Below, one piece after another: positions 21,624 through 32,733 of a stretch of DNA of 64,000 bases (its first letter is position 1; every line of letters starts with the position of its first letter). A program made the translations under genes and the position numbers. Under the pieces are notes generated by a model. The model was not told where the DNA came from, made no database searches, and saw only the letters and a program-made list of their open reading frames with translations. This DNA is from Chara braunii (Eukaryota > Streptophyta > Charophyceae > Charales > Characeae): NCBI GenBank assembly GCA_003427395.1, contig BFEA01000194.1:715293-779292 (forward strand). The letters are read 5' to 3'.

Positions 21624-23589
21624 CCGCCGCACCTTTTTTTTCATAGCGGGGAAAGGTACTGGCGGTTGAAGGGGAAACTTTTGTTACGCCCCTGGGAGAA
21701 GCATGTGGTTGTGGTCTGCCCCTCAAACAGTTGGCTGACACTGGCAAGCCCCTCTGGCGGTGGTCCAAATTCGCAAAATGCCGTCGCTTGGGCCTGACAT
21801 TTTTTCATGCCCCTACTGATGCCGGCTCAACTTTTGGGATGCTCCGGTGCATATGGCTGCCTGGAGCTGGAGAGAAATTTGCAATTCGCCCCTACTTGTA
21901 CTGGACTGCAAAGTTGTGCCACCCTCCAACAGGGGCCTGCCGAAAAGATTTCAGGCCGGAGGGGCATGCAAGTGTAAGCCAGCTGTTTGAGGGGCAGGAC
22001 CCACATGAACACACCTTTGGAGGGCAGAACGAAAACTTCCCAAGAAAGAAGGCTCTTGCAATACACACACAAAAAAAAAGAAAAACGAAAAAACTTTCTT
22101 GGAAACCAGGTCCAACATGGCGTCTTTACTTGGAGTACTGGCCAGACCCCACGGAGAGTCAGGCTCTTCCTTTCCTAGCATAAAGTAGCACCAATGGAGC
22201 CTGAGGGTTTCTGCCCTTGCTTTCTCTTGATCCGAGTCGTGCTGCTGCGTCTCTGTACGCTGAGTCGCACGCTCGATCAAGTCTCGACCTTCCTTTGCAC
22301 AATTGAATAAAAAGCTCCCCTCGCAATCAATAGTCCAAGTTGAATCGCAACTCCCTGGCATTTTTGGAGAGTGGAAGACAACAGCACCCTCCCCCCTTTT
22401 TTTTTTCACCTCAACGTGCATAAGATGCCAAAGAGTAATGTAAAGTTATAAGCTATGATCCCCCAACTCTCCAAGCCATTCTATTGCATTTGTAAATTTT
22501 GTATACAACCATAATTTCCGGGGCCCCGGCTGCAGAACCTCTTTGGGTTGTGGTGTCAGTCAAAAGGGAAAACAATCGTGCGAAATGGGTTTGGTTTTTA
22601 TGTGGCACACAGCACAATCCGGGTTCGACAAAAGAGGCAGGGAGGTACTGGTGGTTTAATGAAGAACATTTTGTTGCATTCCTTTTTTTTTTTTTTTTTT
22701 AATAAAAGACCAGGTTGTTATAGAGGTCGCGTATCGACCCAGGTGGTTACTGTCATAGGAGCACGGGAGGGAGAATCGGAAGTTCTCGTGGGGAGGTATG
22801 GCCCGAGTTGGTGGTATTCCACTGGCGTCAATCACGGACCACACGCTGTGGCCTCATGGCTCCCACCTATTCTGATATCGGAGGGGACACCTTCCCGGTA
22901 CTATTCCAGCTCAACCAATTAGTGGGTACCCTGACGCGCGGCGGCAGGACTACCTCCCTACCCTACCCCACTTCAATTCTCCTAGCGCGCCCCCTATACC
23001 TACTATCCTACCTCAGTGGTACACGCACTCAGGACAATCACCCTATTCCTCAGACGGAAGCACCTGGACTGGACAACTAACCCTACCCATCCCCAGTGGA
23101 AGCCTAATCGCGCAAGCCTTGTTACTCGAGGACTTCGGACGTCAGGCACAATCAGTATCACTATCAGTCCATACCGACGAACCGAATCGCAGCCAAGTAT
23201 TCGCATGGACCAGAGTAGACTCCCCGTAACAGAGATTGGACTCCCCCACCCAACTCTACTAATATGCCAGTGTGTCTATCTGTGTCGTAACATATGTGTG
23301 TGTGTAAGCAGTATATATATCAGTGGCTGTAGGCTGTGCAATTTTCCCATAGGCCACGGGTGTACGCTCTAAGGCAAAATTATCCGAAATATAGGTGTGC
23401 CCGTAGGCAGTATAGGTACCAAGACCCGTGTGACACTAAGTATATATGTGTGTAACAGCTATGCCAGACTCGAACCTATAATCTGTTGTATGTAACTGGA
23501 ATAGCCTACCATGTATGACAGGTGATGGGGGAGATCATCAGAGCAACCAGTAGCCAATGTCCTCCAGTAAACCCGCATAGGTAGAATCT
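21624..23589. other. no supported gene; poly(T) at 22683-22700
   Basis: GC-balanced sequence with overlapping short frames on both strands, none protein-like. It contains an isolated MITE-end phrase near 22644, a T-run followed by AATAAAAG, and short TG/TA repeats near 23290-23320 and 23440. Nothing else was recognised. Confidence 0.4.
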
Positions 23590-23811
23590 GACATATAACA
23601 ACCTGGACTAACCCTTGGGTGGTGTGCAGGCAGTGTCTGTAATAGCTTACCTGCATCAGCCCAAGGGGGTGTGTGACCAGCTGTGTGTCATTCTAACGCC
23701 CTGCCCGTGTCCATGCGCGAGGCTGCAATTGAGTTTTGAACCCGCAACCTCATACCACAATGCACATTTCCAACCTCATACCACAATGCACATTTCCAAC
23801 CGGTGGGTGCT
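23590..23811 (-). mobile_element. tRNA-derived SINE, family 1, copy 1
   Basis: On the minus strand this aligns with 56747-56950 over about 200 bases. The pol III B box (GGTTCAAA-like) is recognisable near 23740. The A-box end is damaged, and a 26-bp segment around CATACCACAATGCAC is duplicated in tandem (23749-23774, then 23775-23800). The 3' body shares ACCCTTGGGTGGTG and GCAGTGTCTGTAATAGCT with the other copy. Confidence 0.7.
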
Positions 23812-24237
23812 CTTCATATTTCACAAAGAGCAGAAAACCCAAGTTCAGATCACATTCCCCCCAGACCCCACCCCTCTGTGCCTACCTACTATTTGCCCCA
23901 CCCAACAGGTGGGGTCCTCTATGGAGGCCCCTCTTTTTCTTCCCAATCACAGCACGGGCCACAGTTCGCCCTGTGCTGCGGGTTGCTTGAGGTACTATTT
24001 TCAACCCCCAGGATGGGTACCAGAATCAGGACCAAGTTCTGACCAACCCATCCATGAGTGGCTTGAACTTTCTTCTCTGACATGTCCCAGTTCTGAGCAT
24101 GATATCATTAATCAGTTTTACAAACCCTGTTCCAATCCAAGTACATTCATAATGCCAGGGATGGAGAAGGTGTTAACAGCGCCCTAAATTTTCAGGAGGG
24201 TTTTTTCAGGGTCATTATAACAAGCGTCCCACACCTT

Positions 24238-24390
24238 TTAAGCCACTAGTACATGACCCCTGCCTTGCAGAAAGTTTTTGTCGTCACAAGCAAAACCGGG
24301 AGGCACTGAGCGGCCAGGGGCGCCGTTGAAAAAAAAATCGGGTTTCATGCTGACACCCACGGGTCGATGTGTGTTGTACTGGTGCTTTAA
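24238..24390. mobile_element. candidate MITE 3, TTAA-flanked
   Basis: The left end is TTAAGCCACTAGTAC (24238-24252) and the right end is GTACTGGTGCTTTAA (24376-24390), an imperfect inverted pair matching the termini of MITE 1 and MITE 2. It is 153 bp with no coding capacity. This is the most diverged of the three. Confidence 0.45.
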
Positions 24391-24479
24391 GCCAGACTTG
24401 TCACCAGTCCATAGTGTGGACACCAGATAAACCAACAGCAAAAAGAAAAAGTGAAAAAACGGACGAAAGAGGCCTAAGA

Positions 24480-24680
24480 CCCCAACGCAAAAGTATGCTT
24501 TCATCAAGTTTCATCCAAAATTCACTCTTTTGAGTCTTTTCAGTTTTTTGAACTTTTTTCTGTATTTTACTATTTTCAGGATTTTCAGGGCTGGCCAAAA
24601 CAGTCATCTCCAAGACCCCAACAAATACCAAACTTGGCACACACAGACCTTGACCAAAAATAAAACAGGGAGGGGCACTG
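24480..24680 (-). repeat. dispersed repeat; empty-site paralogue of the 55.58-kb U6 insertion
   Basis: Read on the minus strand, the phrases GTGCCAAGTTTGGTATTTG, GGAGATGACTGTT and GGATGAAACTTGATGAAAG align with 55470-55530 and 55700-55730. In the 55-kb copy a U6 sequence interrupts the repeat; here it does not. The repeat's identity is unknown. Confidence 0.7.
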
Positions 24681-25432
24681 CGTTCGGTGAAAGAAGGTCA
24701 GGAGCCTCAGGAGCTCATTGATAGCTGGCATCTGCCTCCTGTTCAGTCTGACACGAATCTGCAAAACCAGTTCCTGCCTTGTCAGGATGGTCAGGAGCTG
24801 TTCCTGCTCCCACCCACTCCACAGCTCTTGGTCCCGGTGTCTACATGATGCTTGCCTCTCTGCTTGATGATGCGGCAAATGGCATTTGCATTTTGCTTGA
24901 CTAAAATATGGGTGATGACGCAGGATGTGTTTGGTTGTTGTGCGGCAGCAGTGAGATTTGCGAGCACCACTTTTTTTTTGTGGCATGGTTTGGGATAGAT
25001 AGCCTCTGCTAAGTCTGCTTGTATAATGCATAAACTTGCCTCAGCTCTGATCAACCTCGAATTGTCGAATGCCATGCTCGAATTGTGAACCCCATTCTTG
25101 TTCCCTCTGTAGGTCAGTGCAGACTGCTTCCCTTGTTTTTTCCTCACTTTCTCCATCTTGATAGTTTCTCGGCTTCGCTGTCTTGCAATGTTCAGTTCTT
25201 CTTCATCATGTCTCCGATCCGTGAATTGATATCAACAACGGTGTTTGTGCAGTAATCCATGATGTGCAGACACTCAACACCCGACTTGCAGCACACTGAA
25301 AATTCACTGACACTTCATGCCCAAACACCGAAACCGAAATTAGGATGCATGAAGAACCAAATCACTGCCGATATCTTTTTTTTTTGGTTTTGAAACTTGA
25401 ATACAAGCTGTTTATGGCCGCTATCCAGGTAA

Positions 25433-25435
<3 letters not shown>
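24681..25435. other. no supported gene
   Basis: Mixed sequence. On the minus strand two overlapping frames (24585-25031 and 24791-25156) are open, but neither shows a motif, and they compete for the same DNA. No RNA gene or repeat was recognised. Confidence 0.35.
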
Positions 25436-25503
<68 letters not shown>

Positions 25504-25673
25504 NNNNNNNNNNNNNNNNNNNNNNNNNNNNNNNNNNNNNNNNNNNNNNNNNNNNNNNNNNNNNNNNNNNNNNNNNNNNNNNNNNNNNNNNNNNNNNNNN
25601 NNNNNNNNNNNNNNNNNNNNNNNNNNNNNNNNNNNNNNNNNNNNNNNNNNNNNNNNNNNNNNNNNNNNNNNNN

Positions 25674-25735
<62 letters not shown>
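25436..25735 (+). repeat. (CT)n microsatellite with internal assembly gap
   Basis: CT units run from about 25436 to 25503 and from 25674 to about 25730, with 170 N (25504-25673) between. The true tract length is unknown. Confidence 0.98.
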
Positions 25736-25736
<1 letters not shown>

Positions 25737-26244
25737 ACTCTCCTTCTCACTCTCCTACTCTGATCGCTCAACTCCCTGAATACGCCTGCCTACTCAGACT
25801 CTTCTCCATATCCCTCCTCCTCTGCGGCTGGCCACCATTGCCTTCCTCCTCAACCACTCTAGCTATGGTGCGCTCAACCTTCGGCAGCAGCGCCCAAACC
25901 GACTGTCCAATCCTTGGTCGCACAAGTGCTACAGCAGAGCTTCCGCAACAACTGAATTGACAAGTGACCCCACCACTGCACAGCCAATAAATATCAAAGT
26001 CCTCATAGCCAACTGTGCAGCAGACAGGATAGCAAGGTCCTACTGACCAATAGTACCATTACCCATCTCCCGCTCCCATGTTGCATGGACCCTAAGTTTG
26101 GAATACCAAAACTAGGTGCAAATTCATGCAATAAAAAAGATAGTGAGAGGGAAAAAATCACATAACCACTGCAGGACATCCAGAGCGAACAACAATAGGA
26201 AAGCGCAAAGTACTACAAATAACATTGTGTAGTAAAGCAAGATG
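25736..26244. other. no supported gene
   Basis: Pyrimidine-rich start, then mixed sequence. No frame or RNA was recognised. It leads directly into the SINE at 26245. Confidence 0.4.
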
Positions 26245-26425
26245 ATGCTTAGCTCAGTTGGTACACCCACGAACTGTTGAAATACAGGCTGAGGTTCGAA
26301 TCCGTATGGAACCAGATGAGTAAAATAGCTCTGAATGTAGTCCGAACTCCGAAGATGATACCTGATGTTCCCATCCCGATGGAACGAGATGAGTAAAATG
26401 GCTGTGAATTTACCCGGGGGGGGGT
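26245..26425 (+). mobile_element. tRNA-derived SINE, family 2, copy 1
   Basis: A tRNA-like head carries an A box (TAGCTCAGTTGG, 26250-26261) and a B box (GGTTCGAATCC, 26293-26303). The anticodon-arm region is CTGTTGAAATACAG. The body that follows is duplicated: ATGGAACCAGATGAGTAAAA and ATGGAACGAGATGAGTAAAA, about 75 bases apart, each followed by GAAGATGATA. The acceptor stem is not closed, so this is a SINE and not a tRNA gene. Confidence 0.65.
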
Positions 26426-26954
26426 CGGTCTGAAGATGATATCTCACGACCGTCGCCCTTCCAAATAAGAAAAACGATGTGAGAGTAAAAACTTACTAAA
26501 AAGTATTCCACCAAGAAGACAATGGGATGTGACAGTGTCCACAACAGGCTACACAGCAGTGTGCCCACAGCAGGGCACGCCACAGCAGGGCACGCCACAG
26601 CAGAGTGCACACCTTCAGAGTAGGATGGATAGACACTTGTACATATGGGCCCGGTTCTCTGGTATCATTCCTACATGGCAATTAGCTGCCCTTTTAAGAC
26701 AACTCTGTGTCCTTTGGCCTTGCTCTCCCTTCAATTCAAAGACAAGGCCAAAGGAGCACCGGTCTGCACTTTGTCAGACGCATACAGCAGCGTGCACCAA
26801 CATTGCACACTCCTTGCTGACTAATGACGCCACTGCTGGAATCACTTAGTGCTACCGGTAGTGGTGCTTTTTTCCAAAAGGGAAAAGAAGGGAGTCGGCC
26901 TAGAGATATCATCATTGAAACTGACCCAGTCCAGGTAATTCAGAATTATTTTGA

Positions 26955-27027
26955 TTTCATCTAGGTTTGAACTTGGGTCTGTATTTCAACAGTTCACGGC
27001 TGTACTGACTGTGCTAGCCCCTTAATT
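26955..27027 (-). mobile_element. tRNA-derived SINE, family 2, copy 2 (partial)
   Basis: The minus strand contains GTGAACTGTTGAAATACAG, identical at its core to the anticodon-arm region of copy 1, followed by a B-box-like AAGTTCAAACC. The A box is degenerate (GCTAGCACAGTCAGTAC). The copy is partial and more decayed. Confidence 0.55.
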
Positions 27028-27084
27028 TGACAAACAACCAGTCGTTGGATATGCCCAGCCAGATGTGGCAGCATACACCTGCAA

Positions 27085-28037
27085 TGACTTGCTGGTTCCA
27101 GGTTGCCTGTAGCCTCTCTCTGACGAGGCTGTACTATTGATAGGGACAGATTCGTAATTTTGTTTGGATGAGGGCTAACCGAGAGACCTACCTGTAAGGA
27201 AAATTCGTGAGTGACATATTTGTAAATATAGGAAATATGGGCCCAGTACTAACTCGAATTTCCTACAGCTACCCTAACTGCGAATAGCAGACCCGGGCTA
27301 CCCCTAGGACAGACAGGCCCAATGGGCCTACGCTGATAGACGGTCCCTATAGCCTATAGCCGGGTAGGGAGAGGCCCTAGAGGCCAAAACAGAAACGGTA
27401 CCGGTCGGTCAGTCAGTCCGGTCTAGGTCGTGTCTAGGCTAGTCTAGAGTATAGATAGGATGGGAACATCGGTCCTGAGCTTTTTGGCAGTTGACAATTC
27501 GTGGTGGAAGTTGCTGCGCACACAGTATCAGGTGGTTGCTGATTCCGGTGTGGGAGACAGCGGACATAGCCAGACCTTCGGAGCGCTGACCAGACTGGGG
27601 TCAACGCTGTCCGCTCTGACTCTCTGGCAGTCAAAGCGGTCTGGGCTATCAGAGGTCTGATGCGTTGGAGCACGTGGTGCACTGCTGACCCTCCTCAGGA
27701 GTAGGGTCCCAGTGGCGATGCAGCCATAGCTGCATCTTCTCAGAGATTATCATCGGCTGGACTTCATCTTCATGAGGGACTGTTGGCGCTGAGCTTCTTC
27801 CTCATCATCTGAGTGGCGATTGGCTCTGGGAGCCTGTTTCATTTTGGCGCAGGCCACTGAGTTGGATGTCAGGGTGGCGCTGGGTCTATTTTTAGCTGCT
27901 CGGTGTGTGTGGGGTTGATGCGCTACCCCTCTGAGGGTAGCGCAACAGGGTTCTGAGGTTATTCAGTGAAAACGATGCTCTGAGTTTAATAAACAGTTGT
28001 GAAACTGTGGTTGAGTTGTCATCTCTTCATTGATTTC
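27085..28037 (+). repeat. LTR A, 5' copy of the gypsy element
   Basis: This matches 32734-33705 in direct orientation along its length with few substitutions and one indel of about 20 bases. It starts with TG (TGACTTGCTGG). A polyadenylation signal (AATAAA) lies near 27990. It is directly followed by an initiator-tRNA-like site and LTR B in minus orientation, so the primer-binding site expected for this element is missing. Confidence 0.85.
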
Positions 28038-28038
28038 T

Positions 28039-28051
28039 GGCTCTGATACCA
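28039..28051 (-). promoter_or_regulatory. primer-binding site for initiator tRNA-Met, minus orientation
   Basis: The minus strand reads TGGTATCAGAGCC, the standard plant retrotransposon primer-binding site. It lies two bases after the AACA end of LTR B, so it belongs to LTR B and not to the plus-strand gypsy element. Confidence 0.8.
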
Positions 28052-28053
28052 AC

Positions 28054-28287
28054 TGTTATGAACATGATCGTCCATCGAAATTTTATCAACGCTCACTTAC
28101 AGGAACTCTCGTACACGCCCATACATGCACAAAAGGAAGGGGAGAGGTAGTCGAGTGTCACACCGCCCAACAAAAGTAACGCAACGGAAAACTCAGAGGA
28201 GCTAAGTGATAGAATACACAACCTAGTGAATTCTCTCCACACAAATCCCAACAATCATTCATAGAAGACAAACAAATGGGCACAACA
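28054..28287 (-). repeat. LTR B, 234 bp, 5' LTR in minus orientation
   Basis: On the minus strand it begins TGTTGTGCCC and ends GTTCATAACA, the TGTT...AACA termini typical of plant LTRs, followed by the primer-binding site. A second copy lies inverted at 33706-33940. Its left neighbour is LTR A1 and its right neighbour is the truncated gag frame, which starts two bases beyond it. Confidence 0.8.
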
Positions 28288-28288
28288 G

Positions 28289-29059
28289 TTGAAGGTGGAG
28301 GGGTTGCTGCAGGCCCTGCGAGACCGGTTTGCAGACAAGGAACAGGCCCGAAAAGCAACAGATAGGATACTGCTGTTGGGCTCATGCAGGTTTGAGGGTT
28401 CCCTGTCCATTGAGATCTCGACTGCTACACCCGGTCTGGAGATGAGTGAGTCTGACCAGCTCACTCACTTCTTACGCGCAGCGCCTCCAGATTACTCCAT
28501 TGCTTTGTATTCTCAGGGTCACAAGGACTGGAGGTCCTTTGGCAAAGCGGCCCTGGACCTGGAGTCTCGGCTCAAGGTTGAGGAACCTTCTGATGGAAGG
28601 AGGAGGCCCTCTTCCAGGGGACAGCGTAGGAAGAAGGGTGCTCTGTTGGCTGCTGATGCAGGATTTGATTCTGATGCATCTCAGCGTGGCAGCCCTCCAT
28701 CTGAGACTGCATCAGTATCAGCAGTTGAGCCAACCGTTCTTGCCCTGGCTGAGAACCTTGCTGCGATGTTCAAAGGGAAGATGGGGAACAGCAGCAGCAA
28801 GAGCTCAGCCAACCAAAAGGGGAAAGGGAAGGGACGTGCCACTTCCCCTCAGGTCCAGAGACCTAACCTACCACAAGACGTCCATTGGCCAATCAACCCC
28901 ATGGATCCTTCCACCCTTCCCTGGAGAGTGCTCAAGATCTAGGAGGGGCAGTGGCAAAGAAGGAAGGACCGTGTGGTTTGTTTTCGCTGCGAGGGGGGCC
29001 ACTTTCTAAAAGACTGTCCCCATATGCCTCACAAGCCTGGATCTAGTTCAAAAAACTAG
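28289..29059 (+). pseudogene. gypsy gag, N-terminally truncated
   Basis: The frame opens directly at the LTR B junction and begins mid-domain (GLLQALRDRFADKEQARKAT), so the first part of gag is lost. A basic linker follows. After an in-frame TAG (28940-28942), the same frame holds a CX2CX4HX4C knuckle, CFRCEGGHFLKDC, at about 28979-29017, which binds RNA in packaging. The frame ends at TAG 29057-29059. The pol frame takes over at an A-run (29051-29055), either by decay or as a relic of frameshifting. Confidence 0.8.
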
Positions 29060-29060
29060 A

Positions 29061-32000
29061 CCAGCAGAAGGAAGTGGAGTTAGCAGCTCCCTCCACTTGT
29101 GTTGATTCAGATTCTGATGAGTCTGACTCTGCATCTACCCGCACTGACTCTGTTGGAGTTGCTGCGTCAGGTTCCTTCACTTATATGGACCCTGACCTGG
29201 ATGAGACGTGGCAGGAAGATGGCTGTCAGACTCTTGCTGATCTTTTCCTGTCTTTGCAGGAAAAGAAGAAGCATAAATCAGACCTTATCTTGATGTGACC
29301 CTCGATCCTGGGAGCCAGGATCAAAGGCTTACTAGACTGTGGGGCCACGCGGAACTTCATCTCTCCCAAGGTTGTCAGCAAGTTGCATCTAGATGGGACA
29401 TTGGTGAAGTTACAACAGCCATTGGAAGTCCGCATTGGGGACTCCTCCACAGTCCGGATTACTACTGCTGTCAAGAACCTACCGGTTATCTTTGACAAGC
29501 AGGAGAAGGTCAGGCAACGCCTGAACTTCTATGTTTTCCCTAATGTGCCTTTTGATCTTGTCTTCTCCATGCAGTGGCTTGAGGCCACTAACCCTAGGAT
29601 CGACTTGCAGATCCCCAGGGTAGAGCTCCCTGACTGTAGAGGGGACTATCAGCCTTGTGTGCTGGCTGATGAGTACCATCCAGTCAGCAGTTGTTATTGT
29701 CTGAGAACACATGAGTTTTTTTCAGCTCTCTTGCCGGACTGCCCACACACGTCTATTTGTCGCATATGTGAAACGAACTGGTGTGGATGTTGCTCCTTGT
29801 CCCTCACCCTTCAGCAGGTTTTGGACCGGTTCCCAAGCCTGATGCAGGAGCCGACTGGACTTGTCCACCGGCAGACCCAGCACAGGATTGAGCTTCTGCC
29901 AGATACGGGCCCTCCTAAGGGTCGTATCTACAGGATGTCACCTTCTGAACTCGATGAGCTCAGGAGACAGCTTGAGATTCTGACCAGCAAGGGCTGGATC
30001 AGACCGAGCACTTCTGAATTTGGGGCTGCAGTTCTCTTTGTTCCAAAGGGAAATGGAGAATTCAGAATGTGCATAGACTATCGGGGTCTCAACAAAATTA
30101 CTAGGAAGTCGACAGAGCCCCTTCCTAGGATTGATGATCTGCTGGACATGGTGCAGGGTTGCACAATTTTCAGCAAGATCGATCTCAAATCTGGTTACCA
30201 CCAGATTGAGATGGTTGAAGGCGATGTCCACAAAACTGCCTTCAAGACCAGGTATGGTACTTATGAGTATCTGGTCATGCCTTTCGGTCTTTGCAATGCC
30301 CCTGGCACATTCCAGACAGAGATGCATTGCATACTCAGGCCTTACCTGGATAGATTTGTAGTAGTGTACCTGGATGACATCCTGGTATTCAGTCGATCTA
30401 TCGAGGAGCATGCGCAGCATCTGGCTCTAGTTCTCCAGGCACTACATGACGCCCAATATAAGATCAACAGGGAAAACTCCTCCTTTGGAGTGACTTCTGT
30501 GACTTATCTGGGACATGTAATCTCTGGGGAAGGGCTGGCTCCTGAAGCAACTAAGGTTGTTGCGATTCAGGACTAGCCACAACCTACCACAGTGCGTGAT
30601 GTCCGGTCATTCTTGGGTCTTGCCTCCTATTACAGAAAGTTCATCAAGAACTTCTCTGCTATTGTTGCACCCCTAACTGACCTTACAAAGAAAGACACCC
30701 ACTTTCTTTGGACATTAGACTGTCGGCATACCTTTACAAGCCTCAAAGAGGCCTTGATGCGTGCACCTGTTCTGAAGCTACCTGACTTTACCTTGCCCTT
30801 CGTACTAACTACTGATGCTAGCCAATATGGGGTTGGGGCGGTACTTCAGCAGGACAGTGGGCATGGTCTGCAGCCTGTTGAGTACATGAGTAAGAAGATC
30901 AAAGTGAAGAAGCTGCAGGACTCTACATACGAGAAAGAGCTATATGCTCTAGTGTCAACGCTCAAGCATTGGAAACATTTCCTCATGGGCAGGGACTTCA
31001 AGATCTATTCAGATCACTCCACCCTACAGTGGATGAAGACCCAAGGGGAACTGAATGACAAGCTTGCACGCTATATTCAGTTCATTGATCTCTTTGACTT
31101 TGAACTGAAACACAAGAAGGGCTGCTACAATCGTGTAGCAGACACCCTTTCTCGTAGGCCTGACACTCTCTACCCAATCTCCTCTACTCATGCTTTTGGG
31201 GAGAGTACCCACCAAACCATTGCCCAGTTGTTGCCACATGACCCGATTTTCGGCCCTATAGTCAAGAATCTGCAGACTGATCCTGCATCTGAACCAGGAT
31301 ATTCACTGGTTTCAGGTCTGCTGTACACCTGCAGCAGAGGAAAGGAGCGCCTCTGCATTCCCCAAGCCTGCCAGCTGAGAACACTCATGATGTCTGAGTG
31401 TCATGATGCGCGCGACCACTTTGGGCCCTTAAAATCATTGGCAGCCCTGTCGCAGCGGTTCTTCTGGCCAGAGATGAGGACTGACCTGCTGCAGTATGTT
31501 GAAACCTGTGAGTTGTGCCAAAGGAACAAGGTTGTGCGTCGACCTCCCCTTGACCTACTGCAGCCACTTCCCATCCCTGATGCACCTGCACAGTCAGTGT
31601 CTATTGATTTCACTGACCTGGGGAGGACTACTCCTCGCGGTATGCGTCAGGTCATGGTATGTGTGGACACGTTTTCTAAATATGCAGAGTTCATCCCACT
31701 GCCGGATGAGGCCAGAGTCCCGGCCGTTCAGGCGACCTTTGCTGACCGGTGGGTCACACACCATGGACCACCCACCTTTATTGTCAACGATAGCGATCCG
31801 CGTTTTTGCAGCAATGAATGGCAGTCCTATTGTAAGGACTACCTTCATTCTAGACTGGATATGACATCTGGTCGTCATCCTGAAGCCAATGGCAGGCTGA
31901 AGTGATGAATCAGATTCTCTTCCAGTTGCTGCGTCCTGTGATCAGCCCTGATCAGCAGGACTGAGATTTCCACTTAGGACAAGCACAGCTAGTGTACAAT

Positions 32001-32696
32001 ACGTATGTACACTCCTCCACAGGGTTCACCCCTTATCGGTTGCATGCGGGACGTGAACCGCGGCAGCCTCTCGATGACATTATCGATAAGGCTACCCCCA
32101 GACTGACGTCTGGGACTGCAGCGTTCACCAGATACGAGAGGGGTATCGAACGAGCCAGAGTTAACCTGCTCAAAGACCAAAAGGCTATGATTCAGCAGGC
32201 TAACAAGCATCGTTGACCATCCCCCATTCGTGCTGGTGACTGGGTCTGGGTACTAAGTTATGAGCTATTGTAAGAGGAGGACATTTCGCCCAAGCTGTTG
32301 CCACGTTATATGGGTCCATGGCAGGTTTTGGATACAGTAAGAGCTGACCCTTTCGGGCCATCTTATCACGTGGACTTCCCACTGCATCTACAAACCTACC
32401 CTGTCTTTCATGCATCCAAGCTGCTACCGTTTACCCCAGCTGATGCATTTCCAGACAGGCCTCCTCAGTTTGGTCCCCCTATCCTTGGGAAGGGATACGA
32501 GGTGGAATCAGTTGAGGATGAGTATGGTACAGGCCCGGATAAGGAGTACCTTGTGAAGTTTCTTTACCAGCCCCATACTGAGGATCGCTGGCTTACTCGC
32601 AAGGAGCTTCTGAAAACAGCAAAGTCTGTTATCCTCAAATATGAGGCTGCGCAAAGGGGAGAACCCCTTCGACGCTCTGCACGCCTACGCCCCTAG
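29061..32696 (+). pseudogene. gypsy pol: PR-RT-RH-IN-chromodomain, broken
   Basis: After a Ser/Asp-rich segment and a TGA (29296-29298) comes a retropepsin with LLDCGATRNFIS at about 29330. RT shows KGWIRPSTSEFGAAVLFVPK, IDLKSGYHQIEM and an intact YLDD at 30367-30378. TAG at 30574-30576 replaces a residue that is Trp in the family. RNase H (TTDASQYGVGAVLQQ) and integrase (HX4H and CELC zinc site, then VCVDTFSKYAEFIP and NDSDPRF) follow. A one-base deletion near 31892 breaks integrase just before its catalytic Glu region. Downstream, in another frame, are stops at 31962, 32214 and 32271, then MGPWQVL and a chromodomain-like tail (about 32498-32640, containing KEYLVKFLYQPHTEDRWLT). Confidence 0.9.
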
Positions 32697-32711
32697 CTCG
32701 GAGGTCCTCGC

Positions 32712-32733
32712 TCCGGGGGAGGGTAGGTCTCAA
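32712..32733 (+). promoter_or_regulatory. polypurine tract before 3' LTR
   Basis: GGGGGAGGGTAGG lies just upstream of the TG start of LTR A2, the expected plus-strand primer position. Confidence 0.6.

Noticed and set aside
25345-25779. Long open frames through the (CT)n tract on both strands
   Set aside because: They are Ser-Leu or Arg-Glu dipeptide readings of a microsatellite that also crosses an assembly gap.
27434-27682. Antisense open frame inside LTR A1, partly kept in LTR A2
   Set aside because: The similarity follows from the LTR identity; the frame is broken in A2 and unrelated in A3.
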